From contig NZ_AUBW01000005.1 of the NCBI RefSeq assembly GCF_000429445.1, forward strand, positions 186,001 to 250,000: a stretch of DNA of 64,000 nt, read 5' to 3'. A program made the position numbers and the translations under genes. This document shows positions 16,017-24,336 of this stretch, one piece after another; position 1 is the first letter of the stretch, and each line of letters starts with the position of its first letter. This DNA is from Algoriphagus terrigena DSM 22685. Lineage in GTDB: Bacteria > Bacteroidota > Bacteroidia > Cytophagales > Cyclobacteriaceae. The notes under the pieces are model-generated. The model saw only the letters and a list, made by a program, of their open reading frames with translations. It was not told the origin of the DNA and did no database searches.

Positions 16017-16650
16017 ACTTCACTTTCGCCGCTGGGTTTCCAAAGACGGTTTCATTTTTCCCCACGGTCGCAATCACCACCGAGCCAGCGCCTACCCTGG
16101 CACCTTTGCCGATGGTCACGCCGCCCACGATGGTCACGCCAGAGCCTATAAATGCACCCTCTTCGATCTTCGCATCCGCATTGACAATCGACCCCGCTCC
16201 GATCTGGACAAAGTCGCCAATCTCGACTTTATGGTCAATGATCGCTCCTGTGTGGAAGATGCAGTGGCTGCCTACTTTGGTGCCTGCACCGATCGCCACA
16301 TTTGCATTGATAAAATTGCCATGGCCGATAGCAGCGTCTGTAGAAATGTACGCGCGTCTGTGAATAGCATTGACTGGCTGAACCTTGCGGACTTCGAGCA
16401 GCATCTCCACTAGAAATTTGCGGTATTTGGTGTCGTCCACCGCCACGAAGGCTTCGGTTTTCTTGCCGATCAGTTTTAGAAATCCTTCATCTTCTGTGTT
16501 TCCCAGCACCGAAACCTCGTTGATCTCTGTGCCATAGAGACTCTGATCTTCATCCAAAAAGCCGTATACAATGACCTGGTTGCTATTGAAGATTTCGAGC
16601 GCGGGATGAGCAATTCCTTTTGCTCCCAGAATAATCACCGGTTTTTCCAT
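16015..16650 (-). CDS. NeuD/PglD-type sugar O- or N-acetyltransferase
   Basis: This 211-residue protein has an N-terminal Rossmann-like sugar-nucleotide-binding domain (IILGAKGIAHPALEIF) and a C-terminal left-handed beta-helix made of hexapeptide repeats (VAIGAGTKVGSHCIFHTGAI and following). That layout matches PglD/NeuD, acetyl-CoA-dependent acetyltransferases that modify nucleotide sugars for surface glycans. H at about residue 138 (IFHTGAIIDH) would be the catalytic base. The ATG at 16650 is chosen because a TACTTTTG promoter box (16672-16679) covers the upstream TTG start. No other surface-polysaccharide genes adjoin it, so the sugar is unknown. Confidence 0.8.
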   Translation of the reverse strand: MEKPVIILGAKGIAHPALEIFNSNQVIVYGFLDEDQSLYGTEINEVSVLGNTEDEGFLKLIGKKTEAFVAVDDTKYRKFLVEMLLEVRKVQPVNAIHRRAYISTDAAIGHGNFINANVAIGAGTKVGSHCIFHTGAIIDHKVEIGDFVQIGAGSIVNADAKIEEGAFIGSGVTIVGGVTIGKGARVGAGSVVIATVGKNETVFGNPAAKVK

Positions 16651-16671
16651 GGATCCATTGGTTTTGGACTG

Positions 16672-16679
16672 CAAAAGTA
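16672..16679 (-). promoter_or_regulatory. -7 box (TACTTTTG) for the acetyltransferase gene
   Basis: TACTTTTG on the minus strand matches TAnnTTTG and ends 21 bases before the ATG at 16650. It argues against the upstream TTG start at 16674. Confidence 0.55.
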
Positions 16680-16706
16680 CGGTAAATCACTTGCTTGCGC
16701 AAAGTC

Positions 16707-18002
16707 TCATTTGGATTGACCTTTGAGCAGGCTTTGGCCGATCTTACAGGAGAGACATTTTTGAGGCTGACAAAAGCTACGATACAGGCCGATCATGCCT
16801 TGGGAATCAAAAGAATTTTCGGCTTTCCAGCCTCTTTCTTCAAAAATTCGGATGATAAAGTTGTTCTCGCCGGGGATGGTTTGCAGCAGGTCAAAACATC
16901 GCTCCTGCCATTCCGATTGCTCAAAATACCGCCCGTAGGCAAACCACAGCGGGATGACAAAATTGATGATCAGAAGTTCCAAAGAACTTCCGGAGATGCC
17001 TTTGGAGGCTATTTTCTCGGTAGGCTTGCCAAAGGAATAGTGGTATTTCCAATAATCTGAGGGAGCAACTTGAAGCAACTTTTTGAAACCGGAAAACTCC
17101 CGAGTGTCCTCCATCAACGCTTGGAGTAAGTTTGGGGCTTTGGAAAGAATCGACGCCAACTGGGCAATTCGGATCGTTGGAAAATTGGTCGGTCGAGCTC
17201 CCATAAACGTCCAATGTTGTCGCAGCATGGACGTGGTCCAGTTGAATTTCTTTCGGTAGAAATCAAACTCGCCGATCAAATGCTGCACGTAGGGTTCATC
17301 GGACTTTTCGGGTAAAAGGCCCGCTTGCCCGAGCAACATCGCCTCTAGGACAGAGACTTGATTCCGGTGTTTTTGAAGAGTTTTGTACGAAACTAACGCA
17401 GCAAGCTCGGCCATGGACTGTGAGTTGGTCTTGAATCCAAAGCAGGTAAAAAGCCAACGATATGCGGTCTCTTCCCAGTCACCTTTGGTCTGATGGAGGA
17501 TCGATAATATCAGCTCTGATTTATCATAGAGGCGTCCTACCAGCGCCTTTTCCAAGGCCGAAAAGCGGATGATGTCGGGAACTGTGTTAAGCGCGTAAGC
17601 GCAGGGAAGGGCTGATTTGAAGTCGAGGAGCTGCTCGTAGTTTCTCCAGATTTCAAGGAAGATTTTGCCTTTCAGTTCGAGCGTCGGCATCAAAGTGCCG
17701 TCATTGCGTAAGACCTCCCGGTCGTTTTCCCAGACCACATGAAGGATTACCGAGTTGTATGCCGGATCGCCTCCATGCGCATGCTGCTTCCAATCCGAGG
17801 CCAGACGATGTACCTCAACGTGACCGTGAAGCGTCACTCCATCCAACACCACGGTAGAATCCCGAAAGTCCGGGCCTTCGCTTTGATTGTGGAAGCCCAC
17901 ATTGAGGATTTGAACAGATTGACCATCGATGGTTTTGAGGTCTTTTCGGTCGAAGTACTGATACTTCCAGACCAGCTGCAAAAAGTCTTCCCTGAAGTTC
18001 AT
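16707..18002 (-). CDS. DUF2851 family protein
   Basis: This 431-residue protein matches the DUF2851 family, which is widespread in Bacteroidota and has no known function. The conserved N-terminal half reads NFREDFLQLVWKYQYFD and later NVGFHNQSEGPDFRDS (about 35-50) and HGHVEVHRLASDW (about 57-70), which together look like a compact beta domain with conserved His, Glu and Asp residues. The C-terminal half is helical with a cysteine-rich tail (CFDLL... CQPQKCLSCKIGQ) that may bind a metal. No signal peptide is seen, so it is probably cytoplasmic. It is followed on the same strand by the acetyltransferase gene. Confidence 0.75.
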   Translation of the reverse strand: MNFREDFLQLVWKYQYFDRKDLKTIDGQSVQILNVGFHNQSEGPDFRDSTVVLDGVTLHGHVEVHRLASDWKQHAHGGDPAYNSVILHVVWENDREVLRNDGTLMPTLELKGKIFLEIWRNYEQLLDFKSALPCAYALNTVPDIIRFSALEKALVGRLYDKSELILSILHQTKGDWEETAYRWLFTCFGFKTNSQSMAELAALVSYKTLQKHRNQVSVLEAMLLGQAGLLPEKSDEPYVQHLIGEFDFYRKKFNWTTSMLRQHWTFMGARPTNFPTIRIAQLASILSKAPNLLQALMEDTREFSGFKKLLQVAPSDYWKYHYSFGKPTEKIASKGISGSSLELLIINFVIPLWFAYGRYFEQSEWQERCFDLLQTIPGENNFIIRIFEERGWKAENSFDSQGMIGLYRSFCQPQKCLSCKIGQSLLKGQSK

Positions 18003-18096
18003 AAAAAGTTGAGGACTAAAAGTTATTGGAATTTAAGAAATCCTCCAGCAATATCCAACCCGGTTGGTCCTTCCGTTTCCGCTGGAAATCTAAGAC

Positions 18097-18912
18097 TTAA
18101 AGATGTTTCTCCAACAGAACCTGCATCTCCGCCTGCAGCTTAGCTGCTTCGTTTCGGGCTGTTTTGGCAAAGTCTTTTTCGCCAGATGCATAGATGATTC
18201 CCCGACTGGAATTGACCAGCAGTCCACAATGAGCGTTCATGCCATACTTGGCGACATCGGCAAGGCTTCCACCCTGCGCCCCAACTCCGGGAACCAAAAA
18301 GAAATTGTCAGGCACTATTTTCCGTACTTCTCCGATCAGTTCTCCCCGCGTAGCTCCGACGACATACATCAGGTTTTCCGGTGAACCCCACTCCTGGCTC
18401 TTTTCCAGAACTGATTGGTACAGCGGCTTCCCGTTTTCGTCTTTGATCAGCTGAAAATCCATCGAACCAACATTGGAGGTCAGCGCCATGAGGATCACCC
18501 ATTTCTCCTCGAATTCTAGAAATGGCGTCACGCTATCGGCTCCCATATAAGGTGCAACCGTGATCGAATCAAAATCCATCGTTTCAAAAAAGGCCTTTGC
18601 GTAGAGTTTGGACGTATTCCCAATATCTCCCCGCTTGGCATCGGCGATGGTGAAAATGTCTTTCGGAATGAATTCCTGCACCTTCTGCAAGGTCTCCCAG
18701 CCCTTTGGCCCGAGCGCTTCAAAGAAGGCGATGTTAGGCTTATAAGCTACCGCATAGTCAGCCGTTTCCTCTATGATTGCGCTGCAAAAACTGAAGATCG
18801 GATCGGATTCGGAACGAAGGTGGGCGGGTATCTTTGCCAGATCCGGATCAAGTCCAACACATAGAAAGGATGATTTCTGTTGAATTTGGGCAAAAAGCTC
18901 GGCTCTGGTCAT
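18097..18912 (-). CDS. pyrF: Orotidine 5'-phosphate decarboxylase
   Basis: PyrF makes UMP from orotidine 5'-phosphate, the last step of de novo pyrimidine synthesis. The active-site motif is [16 protein letters not shown] (about 91-106), with the catalytic Lys-Asp-Lys-type charge network, and the phosphate loop is near [10 protein letters not shown] (about 210). At 271 residues it belongs to the longer class. I chose ATG 18912 over the upstream start at 18984 because [10 protein letters not shown] is the usual N-terminus and a TACCTTTG box lies 17 bases upstream, inside the longer version. It is the fourth gene of a same-strand run behind the glycosylation module but has its own promoter. Confidence 0.95.
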   Translation of the reverse strand: MTRAELFAQIQQKSSFLCVGLDPDLAKIPAHLRSESDPIFSFCSAIIEETADYAVAYKPNIAFFEALGPKGWETLQKVQEFIPKDIFTIADAKRGDIGNTSKLYAKAFFETMDFDSITVAPYMGADSVTPFLEFEEKWVILMALTSNVGSMDFQLIKDENGKPLYQSVLEKSQEWGSPENLMYVVGATRGELIGEVRKIVPDNFFLVPGVGAQGGSLADVAKYGMNAHCGLLVNSSRGIIYASGEKDFAKTARNEAAKLQAEMQVLLEKHL

Positions 18913-18929
18913 AAGGATTGAAGTTTGGG

Positions 18930-18937
18930 CAAAGGTA
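18930..18937 (-). promoter_or_regulatory. -7 box (TACCTTTG) for pyrF
   Basis: A perfect TAnnTTTG match on the minus strand, 17 bases from the pyrF ATG at 18912. It fixes the short form of PyrF. Confidence 0.65.
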
Positions 18938-19035
18938 ATTAGATTGAACAAATCTGAGATTTGGACTTGAAAGTATCCATGCAAATTTTAAATCTGCATG
19001 GATAATTTATCATAAAATCATTGATATTCAGGTTT

Positions 19036-19908
19036 TTATGAATTTATACCCAATTCGACCTTGATAAAGGATCCAGTCAAGGAAACGGCCGCCGAGATCA
19101 AGAAAAAGATCAAGCTGAACGCGACTGCGATCGCCTCATCAATCCCCACATAGGTATGCGCGTAGACAAAAACCAGCTCACGCGCACCGACTCCGCCGAT
19201 CGTCAGAGGTAACACCGCCACGATGGAGGAAAGCAAAAAGACCAGCTGATAGGCCAAGAAATTCTCCGTCACCCCGAGGCTTTTCAGGATAAACCAAGCA
19301 CAAACCAACTGAGCCAATTGACCCGCCATCGACCAGGCATTGGCTTTCCAAAAAGAGGGCAAGAAAGCTTTCAACAGAACTTTTTGCATCAACCAAAAAG
19401 CCGGGAATACCAGCAAAGCAGCAATTCCAACCAGTAACTCCCAGGGAATTTCCGAAGCGAAAGGCAAATCCAAATCCACGGCAAAAATGAATATCAGCAA
19501 CAAAAAGACAATAGCCACGAGCCCACCCAGTCGATCCAAAAGTGAGGCTTGTACCAGGGATTTGACGGGGGTCTTGTAGTGCTTGTTGAGCAGATAGACT
19601 TTGTAGCCGTCGCCCCCGATCCCACCGGGAAGAAATAGATTGTAAAACATCCCGACGAGGTAAAGTCGCCAGTTTTGCCGTTCCGAGATATGAAGTCCGA
19701 TGTTTTTAAAATACAGGTTGAGGCGAAAAGCGGTGGCAATTTTACTTCCCACAAAAAATAATACGGCAGGAATCAGCCAGAGCCACTGGATGGATTTGGC
19801 AGTTTGCAACAGCTGATCGGTGTCTATTTTTCGAAAAACCAGAAACAAAGCCAATCCAGTCAGCAAGAGCTTAAGTGCGGTTTTGAGCTGGTTTTTGAAT
19901 CTGGCCAC
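19036..19908 (-). CDS. Flippase-like membrane protein (LPG synthase TM / UPF0104)
   Basis: The product is a 290-residue integral membrane protein with about eight hydrophobic segments and the family core motif FYNLFLPGGIGGDGYKVYLL (about 88-107), followed by the GVGARELVFVYA segment (about 238). This family includes the membrane domain of lysylphosphatidylglycerol synthase and AglD-type proteins linked to lipid carriers in glycosylation. Alone, without the soluble catalytic domain, its task is probably lipid or lipid-sugar handling. It lies directly behind a polyprenyl-phosphate type GT2 and a GT39, which supports a role in a lipid-linked glycan pathway (inference). Confidence 0.75.
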   Translation of the reverse strand: MARFKNQLKTALKLLLTGLALFLVFRKIDTDQLLQTAKSIQWLWLIPAVLFFVGSKIATAFRLNLYFKNIGLHISERQNWRLYLVGMFYNLFLPGGIGGDGYKVYLLNKHYKTPVKSLVQASLLDRLGGLVAIVFLLLIFIFAVDLDLPFASEIPWELLVGIAALLVFPAFWLMQKVLLKAFLPSFWKANAWSMAGQLAQLVCAWFILKSLGVTENFLAYQLVFLLSSIVAVLPLTIGGVGARELVFVYAHTYVGIDEAIAVAFSLIFFLISAAVSLTGSFIKVELGINS

Positions 19909-19970
19909 GATGGAGCGTTTAGGGTTCTAAATCAGGATTGGCTCCGGAGAAGCAGCACAACCGGAATCCA

Positions 19971-20945
19971 TTACTGATCACTGAGACTGCCTGCTTTCTC
20001 CTCGACCACTCCCTGATAAACCGACCTCACGGTGTAGGTCTTCTTGTCCTGAGATTCGAAATAAGTCCGAACGATGATCTCAGCGATAATCCCCGTGGTG
20101 ATCAGCTGAATCCCTCCCAAAATCAGGATGAAACCCAAGATCATGATCGGCCTACCCCAGATATCTTCTCCAAGAATCTTCAAAATCAACAGATAAAAAC
20201 TGATCAGTGAGCCCAGCAAAAAGGAAATCAGCCCGATCCCACCAAACAAGTGAATCGGACGCTGGAAGTACTTTTGAAAAAACAGCATCAGGATCAGATC
20301 AGACATCACCTTGAACGTCCGACTCAGCCCGTATTTGGATTCTCCGTGGATGCGTGGGTGATGCTTCACATCCATCTCGGTCATGCGCGCACCTTGCTGT
20401 TTTGCCAGCACAGGGATAAAGCGGTGCAGCTCTCCGTAAAGCCCCATGCCCTGTGCGATCTCCGCTTTGTACACACGGAGCGTGCACCCATAATCTTTCA
20501 GATATACCTTGGTCGTATTCCGGATCACCCAGTTGGCGATCTTGCTGGGAATTTTACGCAGCACAAAACCGTCCTTCCGATTCGCCCTGCGACCTGCCAC
20601 GACGTCCCATTCTTCGTCGATCGCTTTTTGCAGCATCAAGGGAATGTCCGTCGGGTCATTCTGCAGATCGCCGTCCATCGTGGCAATGTACTCACCTGTG
20701 GCCATGTCGATGCCCGCAGCGAGAGCAGTAGTTTGCCCGTGATTTCTGTTGAAAATAATCAGCTTGGTGCGGCTGTTTGCGTATTTTTTGACCTCAGCCA
20801 CAGTCCTGTCCGTAGAGCCGTCTTCGATCAGGATCACTTCGTAGTCGATCTGCGAAAGAGCCGAATAAGTGGCTTCCAATAGAGGCTGGATATTGTCTTC
20901 CTCGTTGTACACGGTGATGACAACGGAAATGAGCGGCTTGGTCAT
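19971..20945 (-). CDS. GT2 glycosyltransferase, polyprenyl-phosphate sugar synthase-like
   Basis: This 324-residue enzyme has a GT-A fold domain at the N-terminus: SVVITVYNEEDNI (about 6-18), EDGSTDRT (about 41-48) and the metal-binding MDGDLQNDP (about 90-98). Two hydrophobic segments near the C-terminus (about 230-300) anchor it in the membrane. This is the layout of DPM1/GtrB/ArnC enzymes, which move a sugar from a nucleotide to undecaprenyl phosphate. The ATG at 20945 is preferred to the TTG at 20963 because TATTTTTG (20961-20968), a -7 box, overlaps that TTG. The GT39 upstream is a likely user of the lipid-linked sugar. Confidence 0.85.
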   Translation of the reverse strand: MTKPLISVVITVYNEEDNIQPLLEATYSALSQIDYEVILIEDGSTDRTVAEVKKYANSRTKLIIFNRNHGQTTALAAGIDMATGEYIATMDGDLQNDPTDIPLMLQKAIDEEWDVVAGRRANRKDGFVLRKIPSKIANWVIRNTTKVYLKDYGCTLRVYKAEIAQGMGLYGELHRFIPVLAKQQGARMTEMDVKHHPRIHGESKYGLSRTFKVMSDLILMLFFQKYFQRPIHLFGGIGLISFLLGSLISFYLLILKILGEDIWGRPIMILGFILILGGIQLITTGIIAEIIVRTYFESQDKKTYTVRSVYQGVVEEKAGSLSDQ

Positions 20946-20960
20946 GTGCTGAAATTTGGT

Positions 20961-20968
20961 CAAAAATA
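20961..20968 (-). promoter_or_regulatory. -7 box (TATTTTTG) for the GT2 gene
   Basis: A TAnnTTTG match on the minus strand, 15 bases upstream of the ATG at 20945. Confidence 0.5.
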
Positions 20969-21026
20969 GGGGTTTTTACGCTTGGCGACAAAAACACCTC
21001 AATCACGGACTGGCAATAGCCTTCGT

Positions 21027-22535
21027 TTAGTAAGTATCCGGCACAAACGGCTGGTAGGACTGGAGATTTTTCCAGACCTGAATCTTGACGCTTCGGATCG
21101 GGATCTGGCGGTAGTCTGGTGTAAAAGTCTCCTCGTAGATCAGGCTCTCAAAGGTGGCGCGATCTTGCATGGTCTCATGATTCATACTGACAAAGACACC
21201 CTCATTTTCCCCGCCTACAAACTGCGACATGTCCGTCCAGAGATCGAATTGATTTTTCCTCGATCCCATATTCATCACATAGCTCTGGGGATGCCCCTCG
21301 AGGTAAAATGAAAGCTCCGAGGCGGTATGGTAAGAATCCGAAAAGTAAAATTCGTCTTCCAGCGCCAGACTATCTTTCAAGAATTCCAAGCGCTGAGCCA
21401 ACTGCTCATGTCCTAGCAGCCTATTCAAGGCTTTTTGCTCGCCCTTTTGGATTGACGGAATGGATTTTAGAAAAGTGATATCAGGAAGCAGAAAAATCGT
21501 GGGGATGGCGATACTCAACACAATTGCCACCATCGCATACCGACGCCAGGCCTGCGATTGCGAAACGATCCAGCCTCCCAAAAAAACCGCGAAACCGGTG
21601 TACGCAAATATCGGCCAGTTGACTTCGACTCTTTTCATCAAGCTAAGCGAAGCAAAAGCCAAAAAGGCCAGAACTCCAGGCAATGCGAGGTATAATGACC
21701 TGTTGTCTTTGGTTTTGAAAACATCCCTAAAACACACTAACCAAGCAGGCAGCAGAAACGGCGAGATAATCGCCAGTTGGCCGCTCCAGTATTCCAAAAA
21801 CCACTTCAACGAATTTCCCAAATCGACGGGCTTTGACTCTCCTCCTCCAGCGCCTCCGAGGGTCGCAAGGTGTTTAAACGTATCGAAGTTGTTTTGCCAA
21901 TTCCATATCAGGGCCGGTACAAAACCCAGCAAGCTGACGCCGACAAAAACGGCGAAATTCTTTTGTTGCAACTTGAAGCTTCTGACAAAAAACAAATAAA
22001 TCAGGACCGTCGGGAAGATCAAAAGCATCACCATCTTGGCCATCAGGCCAAAAGCCGTGGCGACACCCGCCCAGATCCACCAAGAGGTTTTCTTTTCCTC
22101 AACTCCACGATACGCTAAATAAACCGCCAGAATCCAAAAAAACGTGAGTGAGGAATCCGTCATGTGAAAAGTCGACGCCAGCCACCAGACCGGCATCGCC
22201 TGAGCGAGCAAGCCCGCCCAAAATCCGGCTTTGGAGCCATATAGATGCGACGCAAAAAGATAAGTCACCCAAGCAATCCCAACCCCACTCAAGATCGCAT
22301 TGATCCTGACTCCGAGCTCTGTATTTCCCAAAACAGCCGTACTGAGATAGTTGAGCACAGCGACTAGGGGCGGCTTGGAGTAATAGTGCCAGGCCATATT
22401 CTGCGACCAAAGCCAGTATTGCGCCTCTTCTGTGAAAAGATTAATCTCCGGGCGAAGGGTGAAAATGATCTTGACGGCGGCAAGGGCAATCGTGATTACC
22501 CAAAAGCGCATATGATAGTTAGAGGCTAGTTCCAT
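21027..22535 (-). CDS. GT39/ArnT-like membrane glycosyltransferase
   Basis: This 502-residue integral membrane protein starts with a hydrophobic segment and then the family motif RPEINLFTEEAQYWLW (about 30-45), with the acidic Asp/Glu pair that ArnT and PMT-type enzymes use, followed by HYYSKPPLVA (about 51-60). About eleven more hydrophobic segments follow, and the last 110 residues form a soluble periplasmic domain. Such enzymes move a sugar from undecaprenyl phosphate to lipid A, protein or glycan on the outer face of the inner membrane. Acceptor unknown. It heads the run GT39-GT2-flippase-like. Confidence 0.85.
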   Translation of the reverse strand: MELASNYHMRFWVITIALAAVKIIFTLRPEINLFTEEAQYWLWSQNMAWHYYSKPPLVAVLNYLSTAVLGNTELGVRINAILSGVGIAWVTYLFASHLYGSKAGFWAGLLAQAMPVWWLASTFHMTDSSLTFFWILAVYLAYRGVEEKKTSWWIWAGVATAFGLMAKMVMLLIFPTVLIYLFFVRSFKLQQKNFAVFVGVSLLGFVPALIWNWQNNFDTFKHLATLGGAGGGESKPVDLGNSLKWFLEYWSGQLAIISPFLLPAWLVCFRDVFKTKDNRSLYLALPGVLAFLAFASLSLMKRVEVNWPIFAYTGFAVFLGGWIVSQSQAWRRYAMVAIVLSIAIPTIFLLPDITFLKSIPSIQKGEQKALNRLLGHEQLAQRLEFLKDSLALEDEFYFSDSYHTASELSFYLEGHPQSYVMNMGSRKNQFDLWTDMSQFVGGENEGVFVSMNHETMQDRATFESLIYEETFTPDYRQIPIRSVKIQVWKNLQSYQPFVPDTY

Positions 22536-22546
22536 TTGACAAAGGG

Positions 22547-22554
22547 CAAAAATA
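22547..22554 (-). promoter_or_regulatory. -7 box (TATTTTTG) for the GT39 gene, overlapping a terminator T-tract
   Basis: On the minus strand TATTTTTG begins within the T-run of the hpf-side terminator and ends 11 bases before the GT39 ATG. The end of one transcription unit and the promoter of the next are thus nearly fused. Confidence 0.55.
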
Positions 22555-22579
22555 AAAAACCCCCAGTTTCCTGAGGGTT
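22551..22579 (-). terminator. Rho-independent terminator behind hpf
   Basis: On the minus strand a 9-bp stem (AACCCTCAG with CTGGGGGTT, one G-U pair) closed by a GAAA tetraloop is followed by TTTTTTATTTTT. It closes the xerC-hpf unit. Confidence 0.9.
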
Positions 22580-22601
22580 TAAATCTATTTATTTGTCAAA
22601 G

Positions 22602-22907
22602 TCACTGTTTGACCAGGACTACCTTTTCCTTGTATTTTTTGATTTGCCTTCTCAAGCCTTCGATGGACTCATCTGCTGCCGCTTCGAAGGAGTCGGCTTG
22701 GTTCTTGGCAAAGAACTGCTTTCCCGGGACGTTGAGCTTGACTTCAACTATCTTATTTTCATTCTTTTCGTTTTTATCTAGCCTCATAAAAACCTCCCCA
22801 TCTATGATTCGATCAAAGAAAGTATCCAGTTTGTCAGCCTTTTTTTGAATAAGGTCGATCAGCTTGCTGTCGGCGTCAAAATGGATGGAGTGCATCTGCA
22901 GTTTCAT
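22602..22907 (-). CDS. hpf: Ribosome hibernation-promoting factor / RaiA family
   Basis: This 101-residue protein of the HPF/RaiA family binds the small ribosomal subunit and keeps ribosomes inactive during starvation. It begins MKLQMHSIHFDADSKLIDLIQ, has the alternating beta-alpha-beta pattern of the family (EVFMRLDKNE, KIVEVKLNVPGKQFFAK) and ends with a helix rich in Lys (EGLRRQIKKYKEKV). It is the short form, without the C-terminal dimerisation domain of long HPF. ATG 22907 is preferred to 22919. It follows xerC closely, in the rpsU-xerC-hpf order commonly seen in Bacteroidota. Confidence 0.88.
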   Translation of the reverse strand: MKLQMHSIHFDADSKLIDLIQKKADKLDTFFDRIIDGEVFMRLDKNEKNENKIVEVKLNVPGKQFFAKNQADSFEAAADESIEGLRRQIKKYKEKVVLVKQ

Positions 22908-22944
22908 AACGATTTGCATTTAAGTGGTTGAACAATTGATTTAT

Positions 22945-23829
22945 TTAGGCTTTAGGATGTGCCTGTTCGAACACAGCCTTCAGTTTTTCCATTGAGTTGT
23001 GGGTATAGACCTGTGTGGCGGCCAGACTAGAATGCCCGAGCAGGTCTTTGACGGCGTTGAGATCAGCTCCTTTGTTGAGCAAGTGTGTAGCAAAGGTATG
23101 CCTGAGCAAATGGGGACTACGCCGGGTATTTTGGGCAAAAAGATCCAGATAATGTCTGACAATCCTGTAAATCATCATAGAATAGGCTTGTTCGCCCCGG
23201 TTGCTGACAATAAAATAGGCATTCCCCTCAATTTTCGAAAACCTTTCTTCAAATACTTTGCTGTACAAAATTATATTTTTCTTAAGTATCCTTGTTAGAG
23301 GGATTATTCTTTCTTTGTTCCTTTTTCCCAAAACTTTCACTTGATCTTCGATGAGGTTAAGATCGCGCCACTTCAACGCCGTAAGCTCCGAGAGTCGGAC
23401 TCCTGTGAGATAGAGAAACTCCATCACCATTCGGTCACGTTGCCCTTCAAAGGTCGGTTCGTAGACGCTCTCTTCTAGTACGGACTCAATGGTCGTTTCT
23501 TGTACAAACTCAGGAAGTTTTTTCGGTTTTTTAAGGGATTTTAACTTGTAGGTCGGGTCTTGGGAGATCACCCGAGACCGGAGCAAAAATTTGAAAAAAG
23601 ACTTGAGAGAGGCAATCTTCCTGTTGACGGTCGTGGCGCTCAGCCCCTGCTCCACCAGATCGATGACCCAGGCACGGAGATCTGGATGGGTGCATTGCTG
23701 AAGTTCCTTGATCTCAAAAGAGATCGCCACAAACTCCGCGGCCTGCTCCAGGTCCTTCCGGTAAGCGACCACGGTGTGCGGACTGCTCCGTTTTTCGTAC
23801 TCGAGGTAGTTGATGAATGAATCAATCAT
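22945..23829 (-). CDS. xerC: Tyrosine recombinase XerC-like
   Basis: This 294-residue site-specific recombinase has the N-terminal SAM-like DNA-binding domain (about 1-90, FINYLEYEKRSSPHTVVAYRKDL) and the catalytic domain with the full active site: Arg in GVRLSEL, Lys in VLGKRNKERIIPL, HLLRHTFATHLL, the second His in LGHSSLA, and the nucleophilic Tyr in TQVYTHN. Xer proteins resolve chromosome dimers at dif. Position between rpsU and hpf is the normal chromosomal place for this gene in Bacteroidota, so it is a housekeeping Xer protein and not an integrase of a mobile element. Whether it plays the C or D role cannot be told here. Confidence 0.9.
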   Translation of the reverse strand: MIDSFINYLEYEKRSSPHTVVAYRKDLEQAAEFVAISFEIKELQQCTHPDLRAWVIDLVEQGLSATTVNRKIASLKSFFKFLLRSRVISQDPTYKLKSLKKPKKLPEFVQETTIESVLEESVYEPTFEGQRDRMVMEFLYLTGVRLSELTALKWRDLNLIEDQVKVLGKRNKERIIPLTRILKKNIILYSKVFEERFSKIEGNAYFIVSNRGEQAYSMMIYRIVRHYLDLFAQNTRRSPHLLRHTFATHLLNKGADLNAVKDLLGHSSLAATQVYTHNSMEKLKAVFEQAHPKA

Positions 23830-23883
23830 TACCTAAAAGTTAGCAGAAAATCGGAATGCAAAAGCAGACAATTGTCACAGATT

Positions 23884-23921
23884 AAAAAACAAAAACGCAC
23901 TTGCCTGAGGGACAAGTGCGT
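23884..23921 (-). terminator. Rho-independent terminator between rpsU and xerC
   Basis: On the minus strand a perfect 9-bp stem (ACGCACTTG with CAAGTGCGT) with a 9-base loop is followed by TTTTTGTTTTTT. It would end or attenuate the abundant rpsU message before xerC. Confidence 0.9.
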
Positions 23922-23943
23922 CTGTATTTGGAATCAAATCTGA

Positions 23944-24138
23944 TTACTTCATTTCTTCGTCACGAAGATTTTGCTTGTAAGCAGCTTTGATGACCTGTGC
24001 TCTTCTTACGATAGAAGGCTTCGTGAAAGCCTGACGGGCTCTCAGTTCGCGAACCGCACCGGTTTTGTCAAACTTCTTTTTAAAACGCTTCAGCGCTTTT
24101 TCGATGGATTCGTTCTCTTTTACGTTTACAATGATCAT
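23944..24138 (-). CDS. rpsU: 30S ribosomal protein S21
   Basis: The 64-residue protein is ribosomal protein S21: MIIVNVKENESIEKALKRF at the start, the central KKFDKTGAVRELRARQAF helix, then a basic tail. The ATG at 24138 is chosen over 24165 because S21 starts MIIV in this phylum and because a TACCTTTG promoter box (24163-24170) overlaps the longer form. S21 in Bacteroidota is notable because its structure occupies the anti-Shine-Dalgarno region of 16S rRNA, consistent with the lack of Shine-Dalgarno sites in this window. A strong terminator follows. Confidence 0.96.
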   Translation of the reverse strand: MIIVNVKENESIEKALKRFKKKFDKTGAVRELRARQAFTKPSIVRRAQVIKAAYKQNLRDEEMK

Positions 24139-24162
24139 AGTATACACCCCCTTTCGTGGCTG

Positions 24163-24170
24163 CAAAGGTA
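24163..24170 (-). promoter_or_regulatory. -7 box (TACCTTTG) for rpsU
   Basis: A perfect TAnnTTTG match on the minus strand, 24 bases from the rpsU ATG at 24138. Confidence 0.65.
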
Positions 24171-24275
24171 ATGGTATTCATTGGAAAACCAAAGCATGGG
24201 CGACGTCGCAATTTCTATCACTGAAAATACTCCTCTTCATCAGGCACCCCGAGTTACCTTTTTCGGCAAGATTTT

Positions 24276-24315
24276 AACCAAAAAAAGGCTGCATCTCATC
24301 TGAAATGCAGCCTTT
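24276..24315 (-). terminator. Rho-independent terminator for the barrel protein at 24337
   Basis: An 11-bp perfect stem (AAAGGCTGCAT with ATGCAGCCTTT) followed on the minus strand by TTTTTTTGGTT ends the outer-membrane protein gene. Confidence 0.88.
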
Positions 24316-24336
24316 CTGTCTTTAGCTTGTCTAATC

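Noticed and set aside
22945..23829. Tyrosine recombinase as a sign of a mobile element
   Set aside because: It lies in the conserved rpsU-xerC-hpf setting and has housekeeping Xer features; no attachment-site repeat or phage genes are near.
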